Assembly (NCBI GenBank): GCA_018376535.1
Contig: JAHABC010000002.1
Location: forward strand, 99,369 to 163,368
Length of the DNA: 64,000 bases
Direction: 5' to 3'
Origin: Ruminococcus sp.
GTDB lineage: Bacteria > Bacillota > Clostridia > Oscillospirales > Ruminococcaceae
The stretch's first letter is position 1. The number at the start of each line of letters is the position of its first letter. A model generated the notes under the pieces. It was not told where the DNA came from. It made no database searches and worked only from the letters and a program-made list of their open reading frames with translations. Shown piece after piece: positions 1 through 9,162 of the stretch. Made by a program: the position numbers and the translations under genes.

Positions 1-2
1 CC

Positions 3-1019
3 CTCTATAAGAAAAATTCTCCTGTAGACGTTATTATACATATCGATAAAAAGAACGTTATTCCTATACCGTTTATAAATCTTAAAGTTGGATATTCCCC
101 ACATCTATGTAGCAAAGATATCTATTCTACAGACGATTTCCCTCAAATTAGAACCTCTATGGCTTTTGAAAAATCTTTAAAGTGCGATTTGAACTTTATA
201 GCTAAAGTTTCAGGAAGTTGCAAAGTGTTCATATATGAGGCTTATATGTATGACTATCTAGGATTTTTTAGAGTTAAGTTGAAAGACTTAGTAGCAGATA
301 CTGAAATACATATCATTCCAGAAGTTAAAGAGATACAATCTTCTCAGATGTTATTTAATGCTATATGCAATAGCGTCATAACTAATGACGAAGATGAGGA
401 AAATAACTCAAATGATAACTTTTCAATAGGTTCTACTTTGGGATATCTACATAGAGAGTATGTAGTAGGCGACAGCCCTAAAAAGATAGATTGGAAACTT
501 TCATGTAAAAAAGATACTCTTATGGTTCGCTTAGATGAACCTTCACCACAATCTAAACCTTGCATAATCCTAGATATGTCAATAGATGATACTTCCTCTA
601 ACGGTTTGAGTTCGGTTATAAACTTTGAAAAGTTAGTAGAAAGTTCGTTGGCGTTGGCTAGTATGTGCGTTAGAGGTTCTATTGAATGTGAATATATTCT
701 ATGCAATTGTGGACGCTATAAAAGTTACGTCTTAACTTCTGTAGATGATGTGTACAATCTAGCAGTTACAATATCGCATAACTCTCACGATGGAAAACAT
801 TCGCTACCTAATGAAATATGCAACCTAAAGAGTTCTGATAGCTTATACATTCTATTTACAGACTTCTTTAAGTCCGACTTGAAAACTCAGATTGCTACCT
901 TAAAAAATAGAGGTATTTGCATCGAAACTATACTATCTCCTCGTTATAAGGGAATGTACTCTCAACCTAACGTTTGGGTGGTTAATGATGACCTATCCAT
1001 ACTACAGAGTAACTACTAA
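3..1019 (+). CDS. DUF58 domain protein (5' end outside window)
   Basis: The frame is open from base 3, so the gene starts left of the window; the Met at 159 is internal. The middle carries the DUF58 signature: a YVVGDSPKKIDWK-type stretch followed by LMVRLDEP, then a hydrophobic strand ending in LDMS, as in VWA-like folds. In this family the protein usually travels with a MoxR-type AAA ATPase and a transmembrane transglutaminase. The transglutaminase gene follows 12 bp downstream behind an AAGGAGGTG ribosome site, so the two are probably one operon, with the ATPase expected upstream of the window. The role (MoxR-linked assembly or maturation at the cell surface) is inferred from the family and is not known precisely. 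Confidence 0.85.
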   Translation, partial: LYKKNSPVDVIIHIDKKNVIPIPFINLKVGYSPHLCSKDIYSTDDFPQIRTSMAFEKSLKCDLNFIAKVSGSCKVFIYEAYMYDYLGFFRVKLKDLVADTEIHIIPEVKEIQSSQMLFNAICNSVITNDEDEENNSNDNFSIGSTLGYLHREYVVGDSPKKIDWKLSCKKDTLMVRLDEPSPQSKPCIILDMSIDDTSSNGLSSVINFEKLVESSLALASMCVRGSIECEYILCNCGRYKSYVLTSVDDVYNLAVTISHNSHDGKHSLPNEICNLKSSDSLYILFTDFFKSDLKTQIATLKNRGICIETILSPRYKGMYSQPNVWVVNDDLSILQSNY

Positions 1020-1031
1020 AGGAGGTGCAAT

Positions 1032-3353
1032 ATGGTCGATATTTTAAATAAACTCAAAGTTAAAGGAGTAGCTTTGCTATTCGGAATTTTTATAGTAGTA
1101 AGTTTTATGTACATCTACGATAGTAACCTTACTTTGCTATTTCTATTGTGTTCCATAGTACTACAAAGTCTATTTTACATATTCTACGATTACGTTGCTA
1201 CTAAACGTCGAATTTTTCAATACATATCCATAATAGGTTCGCTGGTAGCTATGATATTTATACTAACAATAATAGGTTCGTTGTATACTCCAAGTAATAT
1301 ATGGGAGTTTATGTTGTGGTTTTTAAGTCCGCAAGGTGCAATGGGATATTCTTTACAGTATATATTCGTTATGCTAGTAGGCTTGAACTTTTTTATATCA
1401 TCTACGTTGTACTATTTCACTCAAGTTAGATACAGGCTTATAGTAACTTTTGTACTGTTTATGTTTCCGTTCGCAATGTACGCCAGAGAAGATATTAAAA
1501 TTCCTACGGTATTACTCTTGTTACTTATAATACTCTACTTTGCTACTATGATAATGTATGGTCAAAACAATCTGTTTGTAGAGAACAATCTAAAAGTTAT
1601 ATATAATAAGTCCTATTTCAAATCTGTTGGAGCGTTCGCCTTAGCGTTTATGTTGATAATATCTGCATTGCCAAAGCCTCAAATTGTAGAACAGAGAACC
1701 GTATTTGAAAACTTAATCTCTGCCCAAAACTTAACCGACTTTTTGCTATCGCAGTTGGGAAACTTCACCGATACTTCCAACGGTTCTGGCGATGTCTTTA
1801 TGAACTCTACTAGAAAACTCTTTGATGTGAACTGTTCCGAAACTGTAGCTTTGAAATCCCGAACCTTTAGCAACTACAACTTTAATAAGAACGTTTGGTT
1901 ACGTTCCGATGGAATTAAATCTTTAATAAACGATTTCCCTACAGATACTAATATGTACTATAATCAAGGCAGTAGCAGTCTAATGGATTACGATATTCAA
2001 GGTGTTCCATTAGATAACAACTCTACAGATAACTTTAAAAAGATACTCAATCCAGCAGACTTCTTAAACGCCGTGATATACGCTTGTAATACTAATGAGG
2101 ATTTTGCTAAAAAATATCATTTAGATAGCTTAGTAGGACAATCTAAAATAGATACTATACTTAAAACCGTATCGATTAAAAATAGAAACTTTTCTACAAG
2201 TTTTGTGTTAAATCCAACTAGAGCCTTTGAAGTTACATCTATAAGTGATGAGTTAAATCTTACCAGTACATATAGTGGTATCATTGCAGATGTTAATAAG
2301 ACTGCTCTATCTAACTATTCGGAATATTCATTGAACTACTATTCTAGTGCTATACTACAAAATTCTAACGTTTTAGATATTCTTAGCAATCTAAGTTTTG
2401 ATATGTACGGCGACTTCTTACAAGACCTATCTAACATAGTGCAAGGAACTCAACATGAAGATGTCACTACGGCATACGTTCAAGACTATAACAATTCGGT
2501 TACCTATTCCGAGGTGTTCACCGATTGCAATAGTGAAAAGATATCTAAACTTGCAGAAGATATCACTAAAGGTTGCAACTCTGATATTGAAAAGGCTAGA
2601 GCCTTAGAAAACTATTTTATATCCAACGGTTACACCTACAACGCAGATTATAAATCTAACGATGGCGATACTATAGAAAAGTTCATATTTACCACCAAGA
2701 CGGGTGCTTGTTATGAGTATTCAACTTCTATGATTTTAATGGCTAGAGCGTTGGGTCTACCTGCTAGATACGTTGAGGGATTTTTAGTAGTCAATTCTAC
2801 AGGAACTCCTAAAAAGATAGACGTTACTTCACTTAGTTCCCATGCCTACCCAGAAGTCTTTATAAGTGGCTACGGCTGGTGCTACTTTGAACCTACTCAA
2901 ACACTTACTATTGAAACTCAAGCCACTACACAAGATACCTCACAAGGTACTAAACTATTTATAGCATCTTTAATAATGGTGGTCGGAGCATCTTTGGTAG
3001 GATTGTTTATGGTCTTTGTGTATCCTAGCATATATGAAGATAACTTCCGTAGGAAGGTTTCTAAAAAGGATACTAAAGACGCTTTAAGTTTAATTATATT
3101 GCGTATTAGAAAGTTAGCTAAACTATCTAACTCACAAACCCTAGAGGAAACTAAGCAATCCATACTAGAGGTTTATAAGGTGGATATTTCTAGTATAGTG
3201 GAAACCTCTAACAGAGTGTTCTATGGTAACGTTAACCCATCTAAACTGGATATTAAAGATTGCTTAGATAAGTATTCTATGCTATATACTACCATGTTGG
3301 AATATAAAAAGTCACAAAAGAAGTTGAAAAGAAAATCTAAGTATGGCAGTTAA
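1032..3353 (+). CDS. Membrane-anchored transglutaminase-like protein (TgpA/DUF3488 type)
   Basis: 773 residues. About six hydrophobic segments fill residues 10-215. A large extracytoplasmic region follows, then a transglutaminase core at about 545-625 with the Cys in GACYEYST (near 560), the His in SSHAYPEV (near 605) and the acidic residue in YFEPT (near 619). One more membrane segment lies near 645-670, before a basic cytoplasmic tail. This is the usual architecture of TgpA-like proteins encoded beside DUF58 genes. The Cys-His-acid triad is complete, so catalysis (protein cross-linking or proteolysis outside the membrane) is possible; the substrate is unknown. The start has a strong AAGGAGGTG site. 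A clear terminator follows the stop codon. Confidence 0.85.
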   Translation: MVDILNKLKVKGVALLFGIFIVVSFMYIYDSNLTLLFLLCSIVLQSLFYIFYDYVATKRRIFQYISIIGSLVAMIFILTIIGSLYTPSNIWEFMLWFLSPQGAMGYSLQYIFVMLVGLNFFISSTLYYFTQVRYRLIVTFVLFMFPFAMYAREDIKIPTVLLLLLIILYFATMIMYGQNNLFVENNLKVIYNKSYFKSVGAFALAFMLIISALPKPQIVEQRTVFENLISAQNLTDFLLSQLGNFTDTSNGSGDVFMNSTRKLFDVNCSETVALKSRTFSNYNFNKNVWLRSDGIKSLINDFPTDTNMYYNQGSSSLMDYDIQGVPLDNNSTDNFKKILNPADFLNAVIYACNTNEDFAKKYHLDSLVGQSKIDTILKTVSIKNRNFSTSFVLNPTRAFEVTSISDELNLTSTYSGIIADVNKTALSNYSEYSLNYYSSAILQNSNVLDILSNLSFDMYGDFLQDLSNIVQGTQHEDVTTAYVQDYNNSVTYSEVFTDCNSEKISKLAEDITKGCNSDIEKARALENYFISNGYTYNADYKSNDGDTIEKFIFTTKTGACYEYSTSMILMARALGLPARYVEGFLVVNSTGTPKKIDVTSLSSHAYPEVFISGYGWCYFEPTQTLTIETQATTQDTSQGTKLFIASLIMVVGASLVGLFMVFVYPSIYEDNFRRKVSKKDTKDALSLIILRIRKLAKLSNSQTLEETKQSILEVYKVDISSIVETSNRVFYGNVNPSKLDIKDCLDKYSMLYTTMLEYKKSQKKLKRKSKYGS

Positions 3354-3360
3354 AAGTTAA

Positions 3361-3394
3361 GTCGAGATATCTTTGTGGATATTTCGACTTTTTT
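3361..3394 (+). terminator. Rho-independent terminator after the DUF58/transglutaminase operon
   Basis: An 11-bp stem (3361-3371 with 3378-3388, one G-T pair) has a 6-nt loop and is followed directly by six T. It lies 8 bp after the stop codon. Confidence 0.85.
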
Positions 3395-3446
3395 GTATAC
3401 TTTTTGCGAAAATTCAAAATATATTCACAAATTTTTCTATAGTGTG

Positions 3447-3455
3447 TGCTATAAT
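3447..3455 (+). promoter_or_regulatory. Extended -10 promoter for the PLP enzyme gene
   Basis: TGCTATAAT at 3447-3455 is an extended -10 (TGN plus a perfect TATAAT). No good -35 hexamer lies 17 bp upstream, which is tolerated for extended -10 promoters. No S-box or T-box sequence was recognised in the short leader. Confidence 0.5.
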
Positions 3456-3508
3456 ATAAGTTGATTGTTATAATAAACTATCTTGAACTTGAAAGGAAAG
3501 ATTTTATC

Positions 3509-4717
3509 ATGAGTGAACTAAATGAAAAGGATTTTAGTGGCATGAGCTTTACTACTAGAGCTATCCACGTTGGAAATGAACCAGATAAGGCTACTGGAGC
3601 TATTGAACCTCCTATAAACATGGCTAATAGCTTTCTACTCCCTTATGACCCTTCTACTATGAACTGGTCAGCTTCTGAGGCTAATATATATACTCGTAAC
3701 GGTGGCGTAAACCAAGGACTTCTACAAAAAAAGATTGCTAATCTTGAAGGTGGCGAGGATTGTGTATGCTTAGCTAGTGGTGTAGCTGCTCTATCTGCAT
3801 TGTTTTTTACTATGCTCAAAAAGGGCGACCACGTTATATTCTCTACAGTTACTTACATAGCTACTTACAGAATATTCCACGAACTTTGGTGCGATAAGTG
3901 GGGCATTGAAACTTCTATTGTGGATTGCACCGACATAAACGAAGTTAAAAAGGCTATTAAACCTAATACTAAGTTGATACACTTTGAAACTCCAGGTAAT
4001 CCAACACTATGTATCTGCGATATAGAGGCTATTACTAAACTTGCTCATGAGAATGGTATCAAGGTTTCTGTAGATAATACTTTCTCATCTCCATATAACA
4101 CTAGACCTCTTGAATACGGTGTAGACTACGTTGTAGAAAGTCTAACTAAGTACATCAACGGTCACGGCGATTCCATGGGTGGTGCTATTATCGGTGCTCA
4201 TGAGGATATGGAAAAGATACGTTATCAAGCACAAGTAAACATCGGTGGAGTTATTAGCCCTTTCAACGCTTGGTTGATTATGAGAGGTGCTGTTACTTTC
4301 CCTCTAAGAATGCAAGTTCATAACGATAACGCTCTTGCTATCGCTGAATGGCTTGAAAAACAACCTTGTGTTAGCTTTGTAGCTTATCCTGGTTTAAAGA
4401 GCCATAAGGGTCATGACCTTGCCGTTAAACAGATGAAGAATGGCTTTGGTGGAGTATTATCCTTTGGTCTAAAGGGCGAACACGACCTTTACAACAGAGT
4501 AGTTACTCATTTGAACATATTTACATCTGCTGTATCTTTAGGTCACGATGCTAGTTTGATAGTATTCTTAGGTGAAGATGATGAGAGAATGTATCTATAT
4601 CCACAAGAGTTCCATGGTGGTTTCTATCGTGTGGCAATAGGTATTGAAGATAAGGTCGACCTTATTAACGATTTAAGACAGGCTTTCCAAGCTGAAGGTC
4701 TTGAAACTATAGACTAA
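3509..4717 (+). CDS. Cys/Met metabolism PLP-dependent enzyme (trans-sulfuration family)
   Basis: 402 residues from the ATG at 3509, chosen because GAAAGGAAAG at 3491-3500 sits at proper spacing; upstream in-frame starts have no ribosome site. The protein matches the cystathionine gamma-synthase / methionine gamma-lyase fold family: TRAIHVG near the N-terminus, an LASGVAALSA phosphate-binding stretch, SVDNTFSSPY, and the Schiff-base Lys in SLTKYINGHGD near residue 214. Members make or break C-S bonds (cystathionine, O-acetylhomoserine or methionine) in the cytoplasm. The exact reaction cannot be read from the sequence. It is a single gene with its own promoter and terminator. Confidence 0.85.
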   Translation: MSELNEKDFSGMSFTTRAIHVGNEPDKATGAIEPPINMANSFLLPYDPSTMNWSASEANIYTRNGGVNQGLLQKKIANLEGGEDCVCLASGVAALSALFFTMLKKGDHVIFSTVTYIATYRIFHELWCDKWGIETSIVDCTDINEVKKAIKPNTKLIHFETPGNPTLCICDIEAITKLAHENGIKVSVDNTFSSPYNTRPLEYGVDYVVESLTKYINGHGDSMGGAIIGAHEDMEKIRYQAQVNIGGVISPFNAWLIMRGAVTFPLRMQVHNDNALAIAEWLEKQPCVSFVAYPGLKSHKGHDLAVKQMKNGFGGVLSFGLKGEHDLYNRVVTHLNIFTSAVSLGHDASLIVFLGEDDERMYLYPQEFHGGFYRVAIGIEDKVDLINDLRQAFQAEGLETID

Positions 4718-4735
4718 TATTAGTATTGATATAGT

Positions 4736-4766
4736 AAACGCTCAACCGTAACAGTTGAGCGTTTTT
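4736..4766. terminator. Terminator between convergent genes
   Basis: An 11-bp stem (4736-4746 with 4754-4764) has a 7-nt loop, and the 3' arm runs into five T on the plus strand. It ends two bases before the stop codon of the minus-strand gene, so it may serve both directions. The plus orientation is clearly stronger. Confidence 0.75.
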
Positions 4767-4767
4767 C

Positions 4768-7011
4768 TTATTGTATTAACTCTTGATATTCTAAGCATGG
4801 CAAAGGTTTTGAATAGTAATAACTTTGTATTAGTATGTTGTATCCCAAAGAACGCAGATACTCTATCTGTTCAGAAGTTTCTACGCCCTCAGCGACTACC
4901 TTTAAGTTTAGTTCGTTAGCTAATCGGATAGTGTTGTATACTATTATGTTGGATTTTTCAACGTCTTTGTTAGAAATATCTCTAAAGAAGCCACCGTCTA
5001 TCTTTATTATGTCAATTGGGAGTTCTTTTAAGGAGTTCAAAGAGGAGTAACCTGCACCAAAATCGTCTATAGATACTGAAAAGCCATAGTTTCGCAACTT
5101 TTGAACGGTATCTATTAGTAGAGATTTGTTATCAAAGAAAGCACTTTCAGTAACTTCAAGTTCTATTAGGTTGTGGGATAGTCTATAGCTATCCACTAAC
5201 CTTAAGATGTTTTTAGCTAAAAGTTTATCCGAAAAAGACGCTCTGGAAAGATTTACCGATACAGGTACTACCTTTAAACCCATATCTAGCCATTGACGTT
5301 GTTTTTTACATACAGTATCTAGCATATAGTGGTCTAGTTGAGCAATACAGCCGTTGTTCTCGAATACTGGAATAAATTCAGCAGGATTTATAAAAGAACC
5401 ATCTTGTGTTTGCCATCTTACTAGAGCCTCCCCAGCAGATAACTTTTCTGACATTAAATCGTACTTGGGTTGAACGTATAACAAAAATTCCTCATTTTTG
5501 ATAGCATCTTCAAATCGATTTAAAAACTCAGTTTCTCGGATAATCTTATCATGCATATCTTTGGTGAAAAAACTGATAGTTTCTTTTAAAGTGAAGTCTT
5601 TAAGTTTGTCGTTATCTTTAGACATATTGGCAAAAGTACTCATTCTATTAATGGATATGTTTTTGTTATCCACTACATACACGCCAAATGCGAACCTCAA
5701 GCCGTTCAACTTTTCCGAACTGTTTAACTGGTTAGAAAACTCTTTTAGACGTTCACGCATGGATTTTTCATCGGTGTAGAGTAGAAACATATCGAAGTTA
5801 TCAGCAGTATTATGGGCAAAGTACTCTGTACGCTTTACAAACTTGCTAGTTAAGTTATATATTTCTACAAGAACCTCATTAGCACGTCTATGACCGTGTA
5901 TATCGCAGAATATTCTGTACTTGTATATATCAAAGGATACTAAAGCGTATCTTTTTTTACCCTTTTTAATTTCCCTAGAGGCATCTTGTTTAAACTTTAA
6001 CCAGTTAGTACCACCAGTAGTCACATCAAGATACAGAGCCTTTTTAAGTTTGTAGTTTGCTCTAGCGTTTCTAATTACGAATACTATAATCATTAGGATT
6101 AACGTTAGTACTATAATGTTAATTAAATCTATGGATATGGATAGTAACGCTTTAAATTCGCCATCATCATTACTAGCAGAACGTCCCATTATGATAGTCC
6201 AATCGTTAAAACCTATGGAGTTCTCATACCACATGGTAGGGTAGGTATTCGGTGGTTTGAATATGCTACTAACAGACATTATAAACTTTTTAAAGTTCAC
6301 ATTAGTGGTGTCATCGTTAGGGGAGTATATTCTGTTATCTTGAGTGTTAAGCTGAGAGTATTCTAAGTTTGGATTTGCATCTTCGCTATAAGCTATGATA
6401 TTCTTATTTTTGTCCAAAATATAGAAACCCATATCGTTCCAATTTTGAATTAGTATCTTATCTTTGCTAATAACAGATGGCAGTTCTGCAATTATAAAAA
6501 ACTTAAATTGATTACTCTTATCTATGGTTGGAGTTATATACAACATTTTGCCATCTTGATAAACTATCGATTGGTTAGTATAGTCTATGTTATTAAAGTA
6601 CTGACTATTAGAAACGTCTATGCTATTATTAAGATAGTCAAAGCCTTCACCTTGATTGTTTACTATGTACATATTGGAATATCCGTTGCATCTAACCAAG
6701 TTTCCTAGATACGCTCTAACTATGTAGGTATTTACGCTAGGATACTCTAACTTGGATATCTCATTAGCATACTCCTCAATAGATGCACATTCATTAGACA
6801 TAATATCGTTTATCTTATCAGCCGTGGTGTTAGCCATGGAATTATAACTAGAGTTTTTGTACTCTTTAAGAACGTCAATCATGTAGCCACTGTAAGCCAT
6901 TCCACATAGAGTTAGTATTATAAAACTAATCAATATGATTATTATTGTAGGTAGAAATCTACTTCTACCTATGTTAGAGTTTAATATGTTTTTATTATTA
7001 TTACTATTCAC
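4768..7011 (-). CDS. Membrane sensor protein with degenerate GGDEF and intact EAL domain
   Basis: 747 residues from a GTG start (AGAAAG site upstream). A first membrane segment (about 17-40) and a second (about 285-310) flank a roughly 240-residue extracytoplasmic Cache-like sensor region. A GGDEF-type fold follows, but the active-site loop reads NTADNF instead of GGDEF, so cyclase activity is unlikely. The C-terminal EAL domain keeps GEALVRW, the Asn in VNLS, the Glu in LEVTES, the DDFG metal pair, the Lys in IIKIDGG and the Glu in AEGVET, so it should hydrolyse cyclic di-GMP. Expected role: a phosphodiesterase controlled by an external ligand. It appears monocistronic. Confidence 0.88.
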   Translation of the reverse strand: MNSNNNKNILNSNIGRSRFLPTIIIILISFIILTLCGMAYSGYMIDVLKEYKNSSYNSMANTTADKINDIMSNECASIEEYANEISKLEYPSVNTYIVRAYLGNLVRCNGYSNMYIVNNQGEGFDYLNNSIDVSNSQYFNNIDYTNQSIVYQDGKMLYITPTIDKSNQFKFFIIAELPSVISKDKILIQNWNDMGFYILDKNKNIIAYSEDANPNLEYSQLNTQDNRIYSPNDDTTNVNFKKFIMSVSSIFKPPNTYPTMWYENSIGFNDWTIIMGRSASNDDGEFKALLSISIDLINIIVLTLILMIIVFVIRNARANYKLKKALYLDVTTGGTNWLKFKQDASREIKKGKKRYALVSFDIYKYRIFCDIHGHRRANEVLVEIYNLTSKFVKRTEYFAHNTADNFDMFLLYTDEKSMRERLKEFSNQLNSSEKLNGLRFAFGVYVVDNKNISINRMSTFANMSKDNDKLKDFTLKETISFFTKDMHDKIIRETEFLNRFEDAIKNEEFLLYVQPKYDLMSEKLSAGEALVRWQTQDGSFINPAEFIPVFENNGCIAQLDHYMLDTVCKKQRQWLDMGLKVVPVSVNLSRASFSDKLLAKNILRLVDSYRLSHNLIELEVTESAFFDNKSLLIDTVQKLRNYGFSVSIDDFGAGYSSLNSLKELPIDIIKIDGGFFRDISNKDVEKSNIIVYNTIRLANELNLKVVAEGVETSEQIEYLRSLGYNILIQSYYYSKPLPCLEYQELIQ

Positions 7012-7049
7012 TTTAACAATACACTTTCTATGATATTAATTAGAGTGGT

Positions 7050-8831
7050 CTATCCGTTTAGAAGTTTACTTTTTAGAGTTAGTAAATCCAATAAATTTTC
7101 AAAACCGTCATTATTTACGTCATAGATACTCTCAGTTGAGTTTCTATCTATTAAGTAAGATTTTAAGCATAACAAATCTTTAGAGTCTATATTGCCATCA
7201 GAATTTAGGTCGTAGTTAAAAGTAGATGTTATATCTGTAGTAATGGAAGTAGTTTCTTCTGTAAAAGTGGTCGCTACTGTAGTAGTTATGGCAGTAGTAG
7301 TAATAGTAGTAGGTTGAGTAGATGTTTCATCTAAGGTAGTAATAGTGGTAGTATTAGTAGTCTGCGATGTGGTATCTATGGAAGTTGTAGTAGTCATAGT
7401 AGTAGGTTCGGTGGTAATAGTAGTTTGAGTGGTAGTTATGGTAGTAGTAGTAGGTTGTGTGGTAGTCTTAGAACCGTTTAGATACTCAGTATACCAATCT
7501 TGTAGGTTGCAAACCACGTTAATATTAGATGCAAAATCCGACCTAGAGGTATCTAAGTTAGGTTCAAATTGAGCTATCAAGTAGCCATCTTGAATGTTTA
7601 TACCATATATAGCATCTGTAGTACTAGAGTGAGTATATACTACATCTAAAACGTTTCCATTTAAATCTATAGCGATAATCTTGTCAGGAGTGTTATAAAA
7701 AATCACATTGTTGTAAGGGTTTAAACTGCTATAACTAGAGTTATATACATATTTAAGGGTATCAGTAGATTTAATAAAGTCCTGCCAACCATCGTTTGAT
7801 AGCAAATTAGATACTTTAGTTATACTATCATCAATAAAATTATACTCACAAAAAGCATTGTTGTCAATATAGAACATGTTTCCATTTATAACCACAAACG
7901 GACAGTTACTGGATTTAAACTTGCAACTAGAATAGGTAGTATCTGTAGCAGATATGTCATCATACATATACCATTCTGAACCGTGTGTGTTAGAAATTTC
8001 GGTATCGGTGAGCATAAAGTTATTATGATTAGCCCAACCTAATAGTTCTACATTATAGTCGTCCCAAGTTACGTCTATTTGATAGTATTCGCCATCTAAT
8101 TTGACCATGTTCCAAGTGTGACTAATCTCATCGCTGAGTACGGTATGGGTTTCAATTCCGACCTTGTTTAACAGATATGTATACGTCAACATATACGCTT
8201 GACATACTCCGTAACCTTGTTCTAAGAAGTTGTACATATCGAAAACCGTTCCAGAGTGGTCGTAGTAGAAGTTTGCACATAGATAGTCATGCAATGCTAG
8301 AGCCTTTTCCTTTTCGGACATGGTATCATCTAACTTGGATAGTATATCATTACACTTACTATCTATGCTAGATAACTGTTCAGAATACTCATCTTTGGTA
8401 CAAGAATAGTTTAGCTTTATATACTTGATACTCTTAATAGAAGATGCTACTGAATAGTTGGACTCCATATAGAATAGTTCGGGATATGTTAGACGTATCT
8501 TACTTAGAGTATTCTTAATTAGTTCGGAGTTACTTTTATTGATACCATAACTAGAGATATCTATTTGAGTAGTAAAATCCTTAATATTTTGTACTAGATA
8601 CTCCTCAAGCGATAGTTCGCTATTGCTATAGTTATTGAAATCTACACTAGATAGATAGAAACTATCCAAAGAATAGACGTCAAATACTTTAGATGGTATA
8701 GTACTAAAATCAATAGATTGCACTTCAGTAGTTAATGTATCAGCATTAGCCGATATTCCCCCTATTAATACTGTAGAAAGCAATCCAGTTGCCACAAAAG
8801 TAACTAGATTTTTTACCTTAAACATTTTCAT
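7050..8831 (-). CDS. Secreted transglutaminase-like protein with Thr-rich linker and dockerin
   Basis: 593 residues. The ATG at 8831 is preferred over the GTG at 8840 because that GTG lies inside the AAGGAGTG ribosome site. A signal peptide (basic start, hydrophobic core, cleavage near ANA-D) leads to a region with a transglutaminase core: Cys in YGVCQAY, His in SHTWNMV and Asp in IDVTWDD, a full triad. A Thr-rich linker follows at about 455-535. A type I dockerin at the C-terminus has two Ca-binding repeats (DLNSDGNIDSKD and DVNNDGFENLLD). The dockerin would attach the protein to a cohesin scaffold on the cell surface. The substrate is unknown. Confidence 0.88.
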   Translation of the reverse strand: MKMFKVKNLVTFVATGLLSTVLIGGISANADTLTTEVQSIDFSTIPSKVFDVYSLDSFYLSSVDFNNYSNSELSLEEYLVQNIKDFTTQIDISSYGINKSNSELIKNTLSKIRLTYPELFYMESNYSVASSIKSIKYIKLNYSCTKDEYSEQLSSIDSKCNDILSKLDDTMSEKEKALALHDYLCANFYYDHSGTVFDMYNFLEQGYGVCQAYMLTYTYLLNKVGIETHTVLSDEISHTWNMVKLDGEYYQIDVTWDDYNVELLGWANHNNFMLTDTEISNTHGSEWYMYDDISATDTTYSSCKFKSSNCPFVVINGNMFYIDNNAFCEYNFIDDSITKVSNLLSNDGWQDFIKSTDTLKYVYNSSYSSLNPYNNVIFYNTPDKIIAIDLNGNVLDVVYTHSSTTDAIYGINIQDGYLIAQFEPNLDTSRSDFASNINVVCNLQDWYTEYLNGSKTTTQPTTTTITTTQTTITTEPTTMTTTTSIDTTSQTTNTTTITTLDETSTQPTTITTTAITTTVATTFTEETTSITTDITSTFNYDLNSDGNIDSKDLLCLKSYLIDRNSTESIYDVNNDGFENLLDLLTLKSKLLNG

Positions 8832-8871
8832 AAAATTCACTCCTTATGTAAAAAACCAATATTGTTATTAA

Positions 8872-8900
8872 ATTATAACATATTAAAGCAATAAAATCAA
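8872..8900 (-). promoter_or_regulatory. Sigma-A promoter of the transglutaminase-dockerin gene
   Basis: Minus strand: TTGATT (8895-8900), 17-bp spacer, perfect TATAAT (8872-8877). Confidence 0.75.
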
Positions 8901-9162
8901 TTATTTTTGTTGAAAAAATCAAAAAAATTTTGGCTTTAGATAAAATTTCAGCATATTAACTAAAACTAACTTATCGTATATAGTAACTATCACATAATTT
9001 GCATTGAAAACTTTATTCGTATTTTAGGTATGGCTATTTTTAATCTTTTGTGGTATAATAGATTATGTTACTTTAAAAAAGTTTTATAAGTGATTAAAGA
9101 GTTCATAAAATCATCGATTAATATGGATAAACATGGTATAATATACTCATGGAGATAAAAAA
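8901..9162. other. AT-rich intergenic region holding the left flank of the tnpB element
   Basis: No gene is seen. Two extended -10-like TGGTATAAT sequences occur near 9050 and 9135; the second probably drives tnpB, 20-30 bp further on. A weak inverted repeat (TTTTAT with ATAAAA, about 9081-9109) could be a left-end hairpin of an IS200/IS605-type element. The exact left boundary cannot be fixed without an empty-site comparison. Confidence 0.35.

Noticed and set aside
344..706. 120-residue antisense frame in the DUF58 gene
   Set aside because: Shadow of a real coding region without ribosome site or recognisable motif.
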